Source: QS-5-54-17 sp964489295 (GTDB taxonomy: Bacteria > Patescibacteriota > Saccharimonadia > QS-5-54-17). From it: 32,250 bases of DNA. The DNA is taken from assembly GCA_964489295.1 (NCBI GenBank), contig CAZAXT010000008.1, forward strand, positions 1 to 32,250. Reading direction: 5' to 3'. Shown one piece after another: positions 5,590 through 13,466 of this stretch. Position 1 is the stretch's first letter; every line of letters begins with the position of its first letter. The notes beneath the pieces are model-generated. The model saw only the letters and a list, made by a program, of their open reading frames with translations, did no database searches and was not told the origin of the DNA. The translations under genes were made by a program, and so were the position numbers.

Positions 5590-8493
5590 TCACTGAGTTT
5601 CAGCCTTTTTGAGCGCCATACCGAGTGCTGCGCCCTCTATATCTGCGGTATGCTCCGTTTCACCTTCGGTGATAAGCTCGGTGGCCAGCGTTTCATCCTG
5701 AATGGTTTCGCTGTGTTCTTCGATAGCCTGTCTGAGTTCAGCATCATCAGTCATCAATTGGAGGTTAATCCGATCGTCAACATTCAACCCGGATTGCTTG
5801 CGGAATTGCTGCACCTGGCGGACGACATCCCGCGCCAAGCCTTCGCGCTTGAGTTCGGGGGTGATTTCGGTGTCGAGCTCAACCAGATCATAAGTTATAT
5901 TTTCAGGAGTATCGCCTGTTCGAGTAGAGACGATTTCTTTTACGTTCAGTTCATTTTTCACAATGTCTTTAAAGAACTCTACATCTGCACGAGATATATC
6001 GAGTACATTCGTCAACTTCACCTGTGCCAAGGGCTGGCGTACTTTTATGCCTGCATCCGCCCGTTGTGCTAGTCCAAACGTTATCGCTTCACGAACCCAA
6101 CCCATTTCTTTAAGCAAACTGGTATCGACTTCCCCAGCTTCCGGCCAATCGGTCAGGTGCACACTCTCGGGCATATCGTTACCACGGAGCTGACGGTAGA
6201 GGTGATCGCTCATGAACGGCGCCCACGGAGCCAGCAATTGGCATACCCGGACCAGCGTGTAGTGCAGTGTGGCGTAGGCTTGCTCTTTATCCGTGTCACT
6301 ACCACTCTTCCAGAACCGCCGTCGTGACCGGCGGACATACCAGTTGGAGAGGTCGTCGATCAGATCTTTGACCGGTAATGCGGCCTTCATGATCTGGAAG
6401 TTATCTCCATGCGTAGTCGTCTCTTCGAGAGTTTGATTCACCCGGGAAATAATCCATGCATCTAAGGGGTTCTCGGTTTCGGGCTCCTCTAACCGCTTTG
6501 GAGCCTGCCAGTTATCCACTTCCGAATACATAGTGAAGAAATTGAACGTGTTCCATAGCGTTCCAAAGACATTGCGCTGGACATCACGTAGATAATCGGT
6601 AGAAAACTTGACATCCTCTCCGTTCACCACCGGACTGGTAGCCATGAAATACCGCAGCGTATCCGCCCCGTAGTGGTCGAATACTTCATCGACCGGGGTG
6701 TAGTTTTTGAGTTTCTTGCTTAATTTCTGTCCGTCGGCAGCTACCACCCAACCGGAAACGACCGCGTTCCGGAAAGCAGGCTCATCAAAAAGACTGCTAG
6801 CCTCTACATGCAGGGTGTAGAACCACCCGCGGGTTTGGTCAATGCCCTCGGCGATGAAGTCGGCCGGAAAGGCATGGTCAAATTCTTCCCGGTTTTCGAA
6901 TGGATAATGGTAACTGGCATAGGGGGCTGCACCGGACTCGAACCAGACATCAAAGACTTCCTCGACCCGAGTTGCTTCCTTACCACTATCGGTCTTGATC
7001 CTGACTTGATCGACATCTGGTCTGTGTAAGTCATCGATAACTTCAGGGTTGACGGCTTTTTCGCGCAACTCCTCGATGCTGCCCACGATAACTGCTTCAC
7101 CGTCCTCACTCCGCCATATCGGCAGCGGCGCGCCCCAATAGCGATTCCGCGAAAACGACCAATCAGGAGCGCCTTCCAGCCATTTACCAAAGCGGCCGTC
7201 TTTGATGTGATTCGGAACCCAATTGATTTTCTGGTTGTTCCGGACTAACTGCTCCTGATCAGTTTTAATGAACCACGTGGTCAAAGCGTAGTACATCAGC
7301 GGCTCGTCACACCGCCAGCAGAACGGGTATGTGTGATGTATGGTTTCGGAGTGATACAACGCTTCCCCGAGCATCTCCATGATGTGCTCATCAGCCTGTT
7401 TAAAATACATGCCTTCGAAATCACCCAGCCCGATGCCGGTTTTGACGAATCCCTGGGAATCGATAGTCTGTAGAATCGGTATGTCGCGCGAGGTCGCCAA
7501 CTCCAGGTCGTCCCCACCAAAGGCCGGGGCAATGTGCACGACACCGGTTCCTTCTTCCAGACCGACAAAATCCGCGTCCCATACATAGTACTCATTGCCG
7601 TTGAAGTCGAACCCGTCCCGGTCGAGATCGAATAGTGGATAGTATGTCCGGCCGACCAGTTCACTGCCTCGTACTTCCTCCTCTATATGGTATTCATCGT
7701 TGAATACGTCCAGCAGTTCTTTGGCTACGATCAGCGTTTCCTGGTTGTGGGTGACTTTGGCGTAGATCGCTCCGGGGTCGACGGCAAGCGCCGCATTGCC
7801 GGGTAGCGTCCATGGGGTAGTCGTCCAGGCGACCAGCGCGGCATTTTCGTCCGTCAGTTGGAATTTCACGTATATGCTCGGGTCGGGCACGTTGTCCTGA
7901 TAACCTTGGTTAACCTCGAAGTTAGCCAGCGGTGTGGCACAGCGCGGACAATACGGCATGGATTTATAGTCTTCATATACCAAATCCTGGTCCCATATCT
8001 GTTTGAAGACCCACCAGATGGATTCGATGTATTCATTTTCAAGTGTGGCGTAGGCGTTTTCAAAATCGACCCATCGGCCCAGGCGGGAAATGAACTGTTC
8101 CCATTCGGTCTTGTAGCGAAATACGGATTCCCGGCAGGCTTGGTTGAATTTGTCGATACCGTAATCTTCAATCTCTTGGCGGCTATTGAAACCAAGCTCT
8201 TTCTCGATCTTCTGCTCAACGGGCAGCCCATGACAGTCCCAGCCGGCCTGACGGGGTACGTAATACCCCTGCATGGTTTTATACCGGGCTACGGCATCTT
8301 TGATTAGTGACGACACCACGTGACCATGATGCGGTAAACCGTTGGCGTACGGCGGTCCATCCAGAAAGCTAAACCGCTCACCGCTCTGGCGCTGGCGGAT
8401 GCTCTGGTTGAACGTATCTTCCTGTTGCCACGTCTCGAGCATTTGCTCTTCAAGCTCAGCGAACTGGTGTTTATTGGTTTGTTGGTCGCCCAT
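5590..8493 (-). CDS. ileS: Isoleucyl-tRNA synthetase, type 2 (eukaryotic-like)
   Basis: 967 residues; a class I synthetase that charges tRNA-Ile. The ATG at 8493 is preceded by AGGAG at good distance and gives the normal N-terminus. The HIGH-type motif is HHGH at 55-58 within PPYANGLPHHGHV, and the KMSKS-type motif is KLSKK at 590-594. The CP1 editing domain shows TTTPWTLPGN near 224-233, then WDADFVGLEEGTGVVHIAP. GLPHHGH and the segment MPYCPRCATPLANFEVNQGY match the eukaryotic-like clade also found in actinobacteria and plasmid mupA. That clade is generally insensitive to mupirocin, a family inference only. A T-box leader precedes the gene and the delta'-like gene follows it. Confidence 0.97.
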   Translation of the reverse strand: MGDQQTNKHQFAELEEQMLETWQQEDTFNQSIRQRQSGERFSFLDGPPYANGLPHHGHVVSSLIKDAVARYKTMQGYYVPRQAGWDCHGLPVEQKIEKELGFNSRQEIEDYGIDKFNQACRESVFRYKTEWEQFISRLGRWVDFENAYATLENEYIESIWWVFKQIWDQDLVYEDYKSMPYCPRCATPLANFEVNQGYQDNVPDPSIYVKFQLTDENAALVAWTTTPWTLPGNAALAVDPGAIYAKVTHNQETLIVAKELLDVFNDEYHIEEEVRGSELVGRTYYPLFDLDRDGFDFNGNEYYVWDADFVGLEEGTGVVHIAPAFGGDDLELATSRDIPILQTIDSQGFVKTGIGLGDFEGMYFKQADEHIMEMLGEALYHSETIHHTYPFCWRCDEPLMYYALTTWFIKTDQEQLVRNNQKINWVPNHIKDGRFGKWLEGAPDWSFSRNRYWGAPLPIWRSEDGEAVIVGSIEELREKAVNPEVIDDLHRPDVDQVRIKTDSGKEATRVEEVFDVWFESGAAPYASYHYPFENREEFDHAFPADFIAEGIDQTRGWFYTLHVEASSLFDEPAFRNAVVSGWVVAADGQKLSKKLKNYTPVDEVFDHYGADTLRYFMATSPVVNGEDVKFSTDYLRDVQRNVFGTLWNTFNFFTMYSEVDNWQAPKRLEEPETENPLDAWIISRVNQTLEETTTHGDNFQIMKAALPVKDLIDDLSNWYVRRSRRRFWKSGSDTDKEQAYATLHYTLVRVCQLLAPWAPFMSDHLYRQLRGNDMPESVHLTDWPEAGEVDTSLLKEMGWVREAITFGLAQRADAGIKVRQPLAQVKLTNVLDISRADVEFFKDIVKNELNVKEIVSTRTGDTPENITYDLVELDTEITPELKREGLARDVVRQVQQFRKQSGLNVDDRINLQLMTDDAELRQAIEEHSETIQDETLATELITEGETEHTADIEGAALGMALKKAETQ

Positions 8494-8522
8494 GACATTA
8501 CTCCTGTTACTATGAATCAAAG

Positions 8523-8703
8523 CAAAAAAGCACCCATTGTTAGTGGGAGTTCCGGATATGACCTGAAACGGTACCATCCCACATCGTGGATGCTTGATTT
8601 GTTTGCGGTCTGACGAGCCGCCTCCGTCGAGGTCTACCCCTACTTCCACACTGGCCGCAATCCTGCAAAGCCTTGGCGTAGTAGGATCTTCCCGAACCTC
8701 CCC
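8523..8703 (-). promoter_or_regulatory. T-box leader of ileS (antiterminator well supported)
   Basis: Read on the minus strand, the leader contains a textbook antiterminator: GTGGGA pairs with TCCCAC, enclosing the 7-nt bulge TGGTACC and an upper helix GTTTC/GGAAC (about 8545-8583). The bulge UGGU would pair with an uncharged tRNA end ACCA, consistent with tRNA-Ile discriminator A. A terminator and T-run follow. AGTGAGAAGTATCC, resembling the 5' side of stem I, lies near 8703-8716. An AUC lies at 8685-8687 in a possible internal loop, but other AUCs exist (8821-8823 in a GCGG/CCGC hairpin loop), so the specifier and the 5' limit are not settled. Expected role: uncharged tRNA-Ile raises ileS expression. 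Confidence 0.8.
8524..8548 (-). terminator. T-box-controlled intrinsic terminator
   Basis: CCCA and TGGG form a short stem, extendable across one mismatch, followed by GC and six T residues, 30 nt before the ileS start. Its 5' arm overlaps the 3' arm of the antiterminator (TCCCAC), so the two structures exclude each other. The stem is weak, so control of translation rather than transcription remains possible. Confidence 0.55.
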
Positions 8704-8868
8704 GGATACTTCTCACTGACATTCGAAACAGGTGATAGGTTATAAATGCCAGGCACGAGTAGAGCTATGACCTAAAACCTGAAGTAACGAGCGTCAGCGA
8801 GAAGCGCCAAGTTCGCGGTTGATAGCCGCTCCAGAGGTTTTCTCTGTCGTAAATGTACTATGACACCC

Positions 8869-8897
8869 AGTATACTGCCACTGAAACAACAACTCAA
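8869..8897 (-). promoter_or_regulatory. Promoter of the ileS leader
   Basis: TTGAGT (8892-8897), a 17-nt spacer and TATACT (8869-8874) on the minus strand. Transcription from here would give a leader of about 370 nt containing the T-box. A TATAAC nearer the T-box, near 8740, is a weaker alternative. Confidence 0.5.
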
Positions 8898-8928
8898 GTA
8901 CACGTCTCATGCAAGACACGGGACAGGC

Positions 8929-9192
8929 TTATACGTTACTCCGGGCAAAGTATTCCACGTCCGACACGGTCGGGAGCGTACCTGACCAGGTTTGGACGGC
9001 CTGACCGTCGGTGTCCCGTACAGCCAACACGGCGGGGTACTGCATAATGCCATAACTCTGGGCTTTGGACGACCCTTCCCGGCTTTCAACGTCGAGTATC
9101 TTCGGTGACAGACGGCGCCCCTCTAGTCGCCGTTGGAATTCTGAAACGGATCGTTCGTGTTCGGACCGGGATCGGTAGAGAATGTAAATCAT
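8929..9192 (-). CDS. Small thioredoxin-fold protein lacking the CxxC motif
   Basis: 87 residues with the layout of a glutaredoxin/thioredoxin fold: an opening strand MIYILYRS, a helix, a second strand (KILDVES), then the cis-proline segment YGIMQYPAVLAVRDTDG and a final GTLPTVSDVEYF stretch. At the position of the redox CxxC the protein reads RSRSEHER and it contains no cysteine, so it cannot be a dithiol oxidoreductase. A binding or adaptor role is possible. It follows nrdJ on the same strand after a 198-nt gap but has its own TACAAT 6 nt before the ATG. The link to ribonucleotide reduction is positional only. Confidence 0.75.
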   Translation of the reverse strand: MIYILYRSRSEHERSVSEFQRRLEGRRLSPKILDVESREGSSKAQSYGIMQYPAVLAVRDTDGQAVQTWSGTLPTVSDVEYFARSNV

Positions 9193-9198
9193 AAGCGC

Positions 9199-9204
9199 AT
9201 TGTA
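9199..9204 (-). promoter_or_regulatory. -10 box, leaderless arrangement
   Basis: TACAAT, then GCGCTT, then ATG at 9192: the same 6-nt spacing as at the other predicted leaderless genes. No good -35 is seen. Confidence 0.5.
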
Positions 9205-9324
9205 GCAGGGCTGTTAGTGTAACGTATACAGGAATTAGGAATTAGGAACAGAAACTCAAGGATGTCATTCTGACCCGCCACAGGCAGAGAAAAGTTTTTA
9301 TTTCAAGACACCGAGCATAGAATC

Positions 9325-9354
9325 TAAACCAGCAATACGGATGTTACCGATTTA
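9325..9354. repeat. Dispersed inverted repeat, family A copy 2
   Basis: TAAACCAGCAA, loop TACGGATG, TTACCGATTTA. It matches the copy at 3855-3884, with the left arm partly decayed. Confidence 0.55.
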
Positions 9355-9380
9355 TACGCAATACATCATGCGTTATACGA
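9354..9380 (+). repeat. Dispersed 27-bp repeat, family B copy 2
   Basis: It begins ATACGCAATACATCATGCG and ends TTATACGA, differing from copy 1 at about four central positions. It directly abuts family A copy 2 and lies 10 nt beyond the nrdJ stop codon, a position similar to copy 1 after the TPR gene. Confidence 0.6.
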
Positions 9381-9390
9381 AATACTAATC

Positions 9391-12264
9391 TTAGCTGCAG
9401 CCGCTGCTGGCTCCGCACGCCGTGCAGACGTGACAACTGCCAGAGCGGACCATCATGTTGCCACAGACATAACACATGGGGGCATCGTGGGCTTCTTTTT
9501 TGGCACCCGGAGTGGCACTACTCCCGCTGGTTTCCGTACGTCCGGACACAGTCGTTTCCATTTTAGACGCATCTCCTTCGGTTTCCGTGGATGCTTCTTG
9601 AGAGGCCTCGTCCTCGAACGCCTCCTCGACCGGCAATGTCGCCTGATTATCGTTGCCCGCCTCTTTGTCGGCTAAACCGAGCTCAACTAAGTCCCCGTGT
9701 GGCAAGTACTCCAATGCCAGTTTGCGGAAAATGTAATCGACGATCGAGCTAGCCATCGGGATATGCGGATCGTCGGTCATACCGTTGGGCGCGAAACTCA
9801 TAGCCATGTACTTACGCACATAGAAGGTAAGCGGCACGCCGTATTGCAACCCATTGCTGACGGAAATAGCAAAGGCATCCATTAAGCCACCCAGCGTTGA
9901 CCCCTGTTTAGCCATGGTTATGAACAGTTCAGCCGGATGACCGTCCTCGAATTCGCCCACGGTCAAAAAGCCTTTGGAGCCGCCGACGTTGAATTCGAAA
10001 ATCCGGGCGCTGCGTCGTTTGGGTGGTTGCCGGCGTAAGGGTGACTTGACCACGAATCCGCTGGTTTCTGATGTTGAAGCGTGCGTATCGGTGCCGGCTT
10101 CCGACGCGGATTGTGTTTCGGTGGATTCCGTCTCCCCGTTGTCCTCTTTTTCATCGTCTCCGTCTTCGTCTTTTTCCTCTTTCTTGGCGGTCGCCAGCGG
10201 CTGGCCGGACTTGCAGTTGTCTCGGTAAATGGCGACCGCTTTGAGTCCCAGCTTCCACGATTCGAAGTGAAGATCGGCCACGTCTTCGACGGTCGCGTCT
10301 TCGGGCATATTGACGGTTTTGGATATAGCACCGCTGATGAACGGCTGGACCGCACCCATCATGCGTACATGGCCTTTGTAATGGATGGCGTTCTCGCCCA
10401 TGGAACAGGCGAATACCGGCAAGTGTTCGCGCTTGATGTGCGGCGCTCCGATGATGGTCTTGTTTTCATCGATATAATCCACGATTTCCCTGGTTTGCTC
10501 GTCGTCGAATCCGAGATTCTTCAGCGCCCGCGGCACGGTGCGGTTGACGATGTTCATGGTACCGCCGCCGACCAATTTCTTGACTTTGACCAGTCCCAGA
10601 TCAGGTTCGACGCCGGTCGTATCACAATCCATCATGAAGCCGATGGTGCCGGTCGGAGCCAACACAGTGGCCTGGGAATTGCGTATGCCGTAGAGTTGTC
10701 CTTGCTCGACCGCTTCATCCCAGACACTCTGGGCAGTACTGAGCAAGTCTTCGGGTACGTGCGTGGGGTTAATGCGGGAAACCTCGTCCCGGTGTTGGGC
10801 TAGCACGGCGTTGGTAGGTTCCTTGTTGGTTTCGTAGCCGGCGTAGGGATTCATCCGCCGGGCAATCTTGGCGCTCGTAGCATAAGCCTGGCCGGTCATG
10901 ATAGCGGTCAATGTCGCCGCGTGCGCCCGGCCTTCATCCGAATCATACGGCAAACCAAGTGCCATCAATAGTGCACCGAGATTGGCGTACCCGAGTCCGA
11001 TTTCGCGGAAATCCCGGGCGTTCTGGGCAATCTTGTCGGTAGGGTAACTGGAATAGCCGACCAGAATTTCCTGAGCGGTAAACAGGATGTCTACTGCCTG
11101 GCGGTAGCTGTCGAGGTCTATGGTGCCATCATCACGGAGGAACTTCATCAGATTCAACGAAGCCAGATTGCAGGCGGAGTTGTCGATATGCATATATTCA
11201 CTGCATGGGTTGGAGCCGTTAATGCGATCGGTGTTGCTGGCGGTATTCCAATTGTTGATGTTGGTGTCGTATTGCAAGCCGGGATCGGCACATTCCCATG
11301 CCGACTGGGCGATGTCGTGCCACAGATCTCGCGCCCGGACGGTTTTGACCGGTTCGCCGGTTTTGACGGCTTTGAGTTGCCATTCGTCGTCATTCTCGAC
11401 TGCTCGCATAAATTCATCGGTTACCCGGACGGAGTTGTTGGCGTTCTGGTATTGAACCGAGACCATATCCCTCCCGTCCAGACTCATGTCAAATCCGGCG
11501 TCACTCAAGGCTTGAATCTTGCGTTCTTCCCGGGCTTTGGTCCATATGAATTCTTCGACATCCGGGTGATCCACGTCCAGAATGACCATTTTGGCCGCTC
11601 GGCGGGTTTTGCCGCCGGACTTGATAGTTCCGGCAACCGAATCTGCACCGCGCATGAAACTGACCGGACCGGAAGCATAGCCGGCGCTAGACTTTAGCTG
11701 CTCCTGGGAGGAACGGAGTTTGCTCAGGTTCAAACCGGCACCGGATCCACCTTTGAAAATCATACCTTCTTCCTGGTACCAGGTAAGGATGGACTCCATG
11801 GTGTCTTCAACGGACAGGATAAAACAGGCGCTGGCTTGTTGGGCACGGCCTTTGGCTCCGATGTTAAACCAAACCGGCGAATTAAACGATGCCTTTTGGT
11901 TGACCAGCAAGTGTTTGAGTTCGTGATTGAATGTTTCGGCTTCACCGTCGCTGATGAAGTAGCCTTCCCGCTGGCCGTGCTGGGTTATGGTGTCAGCTAC
12001 CCGGTCAATTAAGTGCTTGAGCGAATTCTCGCGGTCCGCCTCTCCGGGCGTACCGGCAAAATATTTCTGGGCCACGATGTTGGTGGCATTCTGCGTCCAC
12101 GTTTCGGGAAATTCCACATCTTTTTGCTCGAACGCGATCGAGCCATCGAGAAAATTGGTAATCCGGGCGTCACGGCGCTCCCATATCAATTCGTCGTACG
12201 GGTGTGTACCTTCACTCGTAAAATACCGTTCCACTCCGAGCGCTGTCTTATCGACAAAGTCCAT
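9391..12264 (-). CDS. nrdJ: Class II (adenosylcobalamin-dependent) ribonucleotide reductase
   Basis: 957 residues. It reduces ribonucleotides to deoxyribonucleotides using a cobalamin-generated thiyl radical, so it works with or without oxygen. Visible motifs: FNSPVWFN (127-134), a paired redox cysteine in ASACFILSVEDT (C147), the active-site NPCSE (352-356), and a C-terminal cysteine cluster from CYVCGNMM to CTACGASSGCS that probably shuttles electrons or binds zinc. An acidic Ser/Thr-rich linker lies around residues 680-720. AAAGGAGG about 6 nt upstream fixes the ATG at 12264. The gene lies 164 nt behind nrdR, with a hairpin in the gap. Dependence on B12 with no visible synthesis genes implies uptake or salvage, as an inference. 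Confidence 0.97.
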   Translation of the reverse strand: MDFVDKTALGVERYFTSEGTHPYDELIWERRDARITNFLDGSIAFEQKDVEFPETWTQNATNIVAQKYFAGTPGEADRENSLKHLIDRVADTITQHGQREGYFISDGEAETFNHELKHLLVNQKASFNSPVWFNIGAKGRAQQASACFILSVEDTMESILTWYQEEGMIFKGGSGAGLNLSKLRSSQEQLKSSAGYASGPVSFMRGADSVAGTIKSGGKTRRAAKMVILDVDHPDVEEFIWTKAREERKIQALSDAGFDMSLDGRDMVSVQYQNANNSVRVTDEFMRAVENDDEWQLKAVKTGEPVKTVRARDLWHDIAQSAWECADPGLQYDTNINNWNTASNTDRINGSNPCSEYMHIDNSACNLASLNLMKFLRDDGTIDLDSYRQAVDILFTAQEILVGYSSYPTDKIAQNARDFREIGLGYANLGALLMALGLPYDSDEGRAHAATLTAIMTGQAYATSAKIARRMNPYAGYETNKEPTNAVLAQHRDEVSRINPTHVPEDLLSTAQSVWDEAVEQGQLYGIRNSQATVLAPTGTIGFMMDCDTTGVEPDLGLVKVKKLVGGGTMNIVNRTVPRALKNLGFDDEQTREIVDYIDENKTIIGAPHIKREHLPVFACSMGENAIHYKGHVRMMGAVQPFISGAISKTVNMPEDATVEDVADLHFESWKLGLKAVAIYRDNCKSGQPLATAKKEEKDEDGDDEKEDNGETESTETQSASEAGTDTHASTSETSGFVVKSPLRRQPPKRRSARIFEFNVGGSKGFLTVGEFEDGHPAELFITMAKQGSTLGGLMDAFAISVSNGLQYGVPLTFYVRKYMAMSFAPNGMTDDPHIPMASSIVDYIFRKLALEYLPHGDLVELGLADKEAGNDNQATLPVEEAFEDEASQEASTETEGDASKMETTVSGRTETSGSSATPGAKKEAHDAPMCYVCGNMMVRSGSCHVCTACGASSGCS

Positions 12265-12280
12265 TCAGTACCTCCTTTAA

Positions 12281-12342
12281 CTGCCACACTCACCGTAACC
12301 ACCGGCCAGCGACCCGATGATCATTACGGTAGCTTTTGGCAG
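12281..12342 (-). promoter_or_regulatory. Nested hairpin just upstream of the nrdJ ribosome-binding site
   Basis: On the minus strand CTGCCA (12337-12342) pairs with TGGCAG (12281-12286), and inside it ACCGTAA (12324-12330) pairs with TTACGGT (12292-12298), around a GC-rich apical part that can pair further. It ends a few nt before AAAGGAGG. It lacks the B12-box pattern of cobalamin riboswitches. A cis-acting RNA for nrdJ is an inference from structure and position. Confidence 0.45.
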
Positions 12343-12428
12343 CGTTTTTATATTTGTTGTTAACTCTTCACCCTCGTGTCGTTTGTACTTTCCAGTGTAA
12401 CACAAACGGCACGCGGTCAAAGAGTTAC

Positions 12429-12884
12429 TTATGTACTGGTCTTGAGTCGCTCCAATTCTTCTTCGAAACTGGCCGCGTCGGTAAAACTCCGGTAAACGCT
12501 GGCGAACCGAACGTAGGCTACTTCGTCCAGTTTCATCAACCGTTCCATCACCAATTCTCCGACACGCGTCGAAGCAATCTCGGTATCGCCGCATTCATGC
12601 ACGCTCCGCTCGACGTCATCCACCAACTCTTCCAGTTGCTGTGGATCGACCGGGCGCTTCTGGATGGCTTTATTTAACCCGCTGAGCAATTTGCTCCGGT
12701 CGAACAGTTCCTGGCTGCCATCCTTTTTGGTGACCATCAAGTATGGCACCTCTACCCGTTCATACGTCGTAAACCGATGCCCGCACGAAAGACATTGTCG
12801 CCGTCGACGGATCGAACTGCTATCACCGATATCACGTGATTCGACCACTTTCGAATCCAGATGGGCGCATTTCAAGCATTTCAT
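12429..12884 (-). CDS. nrdR: Transcriptional repressor NrdR
   Basis: 151 residues, the usual family length. NrdR senses ATP/dATP and represses ribonucleotide reductase genes. The N-terminal zinc ribbon has CLKC (3-6) and CLSCGHRFTTYER (residues 32-44), and the ATP-cone domain begins at VTKKDGSQELFDRSKLL. The first knuckle reads CLKC rather than the common CPFC. It is first in a likely nrdR-nrdJ unit. A near-perfect NrdR box lies just upstream of its start and downstream of its promoter, indicating autoregulation and control of nrdJ. Confidence 0.97.
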   Translation of the reverse strand: MKCLKCAHLDSKVVESRDIGDSSSIRRRRQCLSCGHRFTTYERVEVPYLMVTKKDGSQELFDRSKLLSGLNKAIQKRPVDPQQLEELVDDVERSVHECGDTEIASTRVGELVMERLMKLDEVAYVRFASVYRSFTDAASFEEELERLKTST

Positions 12885-12896
12885 ATGTGTGTTTTT

Positions 12897-12912
12897 CCAC
12901 TATATATAGTGT
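12897..12912 (-). promoter_or_regulatory. NrdR box
   Basis: ACACTATATATAGTGG matches the NrdR operator consensus ACACWATATATWGTGT at 15 of 16 positions. It begins 11 nt downstream of the nrdR -10 box and ends 12 nt before the nrdR start codon, so it would overlap the initially transcribed region. A second box, usual for this regulator, is not clear. Confidence 0.85.
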
Positions 12913-12923
12913 TCATGCCTTTT

Positions 12924-12954
12924 AGTATAGCACTACCCATGGCGCTCTTGTCAA
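12924..12954 (-). promoter_or_regulatory. nrdR-nrdJ promoter
   Basis: A perfect TTGACA (12949-12954) and TATACT (12924-12929) are separated by a longish 19-nt spacer; the extension TGC precedes the -10. Confidence 0.55.
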
Positions 12955-12996
12955 TGCTTTGTTTGCAGGAGTGTGGGAGGAAAATATATGATTTTT

Positions 12997-13028
12997 TAAT
13001 AAAAATCGGTTCGTTGTGGCGTCCGATT
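12997..13028 (-). terminator. Intrinsic terminator after hpf
   Basis: On the minus strand AATCGG (13023-13028) pairs with CCGATT (13004-13009), followed by a T-rich run (TTTATTAAAAAAT). It lies 16 nt past the hpf stop codon. Confidence 0.55.
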
Positions 13029-13043
13029 CGTGAGGAAACCGTA

Positions 13044-13421
13044 TTACTCCTGCGGCGGTCGTCGCCATTTGAATTGCTTGAGCATGCGTTGTGTGCGTCG
13101 TCGCTGCCGGTTGTTCTGCTGTTTGTCCTTGTGTTTAAGCAACTGGGCTTTGACTTTCTCTTCCACGATATCGACCGCTGCATAGATACTGACCGTCGAC
13201 TCTTTGGCCGTAATGGTTTCATGCGGCATATACAGCGTGACGTCGCAGGTATAGCGATTCTTGGATTTGCCTTCGTCATCGCTTAAAACGACTTCTCCGT
13301 GAGAGGCGCCGCGTTCGTGGCGGGGAACGTATTTATCCATAGCGCCGATTTTCTTTTCTACGTATTCTTTGATCTTGTCGTCGAGCTCAAAATGTACGCC
13401 GGAAATATTTAGTTCTACCAC
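13044..13421 (-). CDS. hpf: Ribosome hibernation factor HPF/RaiA-type, short form
   Basis: 125 residues with the sigma-54-modulation/S30AE fold: NISGVHFELDDKIKEYVEKK, YTCDVTLYMPHETITAKE and IYAAVDIVEEKVKAQLLKHK. Such proteins occupy the A/P-site region of the small subunit and silence ribosomes under stress. The C-terminal dimerisation domain of long HPF is missing; a basic Arg/Gln-rich tail replaces it. The start is a GTG at 13421 behind AAAGGAG, 10 nt away. TATAAT at 13444-13449 in the 45-nt gap after serS suggests its own promoter. Confidence 0.9.
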   Translation of the reverse strand: MVELNISGVHFELDDKIKEYVEKKIGAMDKYVPRHERGASHGEVVLSDDEGKSKNRYTCDVTLYMPHETITAKESTVSIYAAVDIVEEKVKAQLLKHKDKQQNNRQRRRTQRMLKQFKWRRPPQE

Positions 13422-13443
13422 AGTGTATGTACTCCTTTGTTTT

Positions 13444-13449
13444 ATTATA
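13444..13449 (-). promoter_or_regulatory. -10 box upstream of hpf
   Basis: TATAAT 22 nt upstream of the GTG start, leaving room for the AAAGGAG ribosome-binding site, unlike the leaderless genes. The -35 is weak. Confidence 0.45.
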
Positions 13450-13466
13450 CCGTGTACGTTATCACA

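Noticed and set aside
8494..8649. A 52-residue N-terminal extension of IleRS.
   Set aside because: It lies across the T-box antiterminator and terminator, and AGGAG precedes the internal ATG at 8493.
9230..9300. Tandem GGAATTA units and a CATTCTGACCCGCCACAGGC stretch.
   Set aside because: Two short units only and no flanking duplications or open frame, so this is insufficient to call a mobile element.
12265..12428. A cobalamin riboswitch before nrdJ.
   Set aside because: The gap is too short for the usual aptamer and lacks the B12-box pattern; only a nested hairpin is supported.
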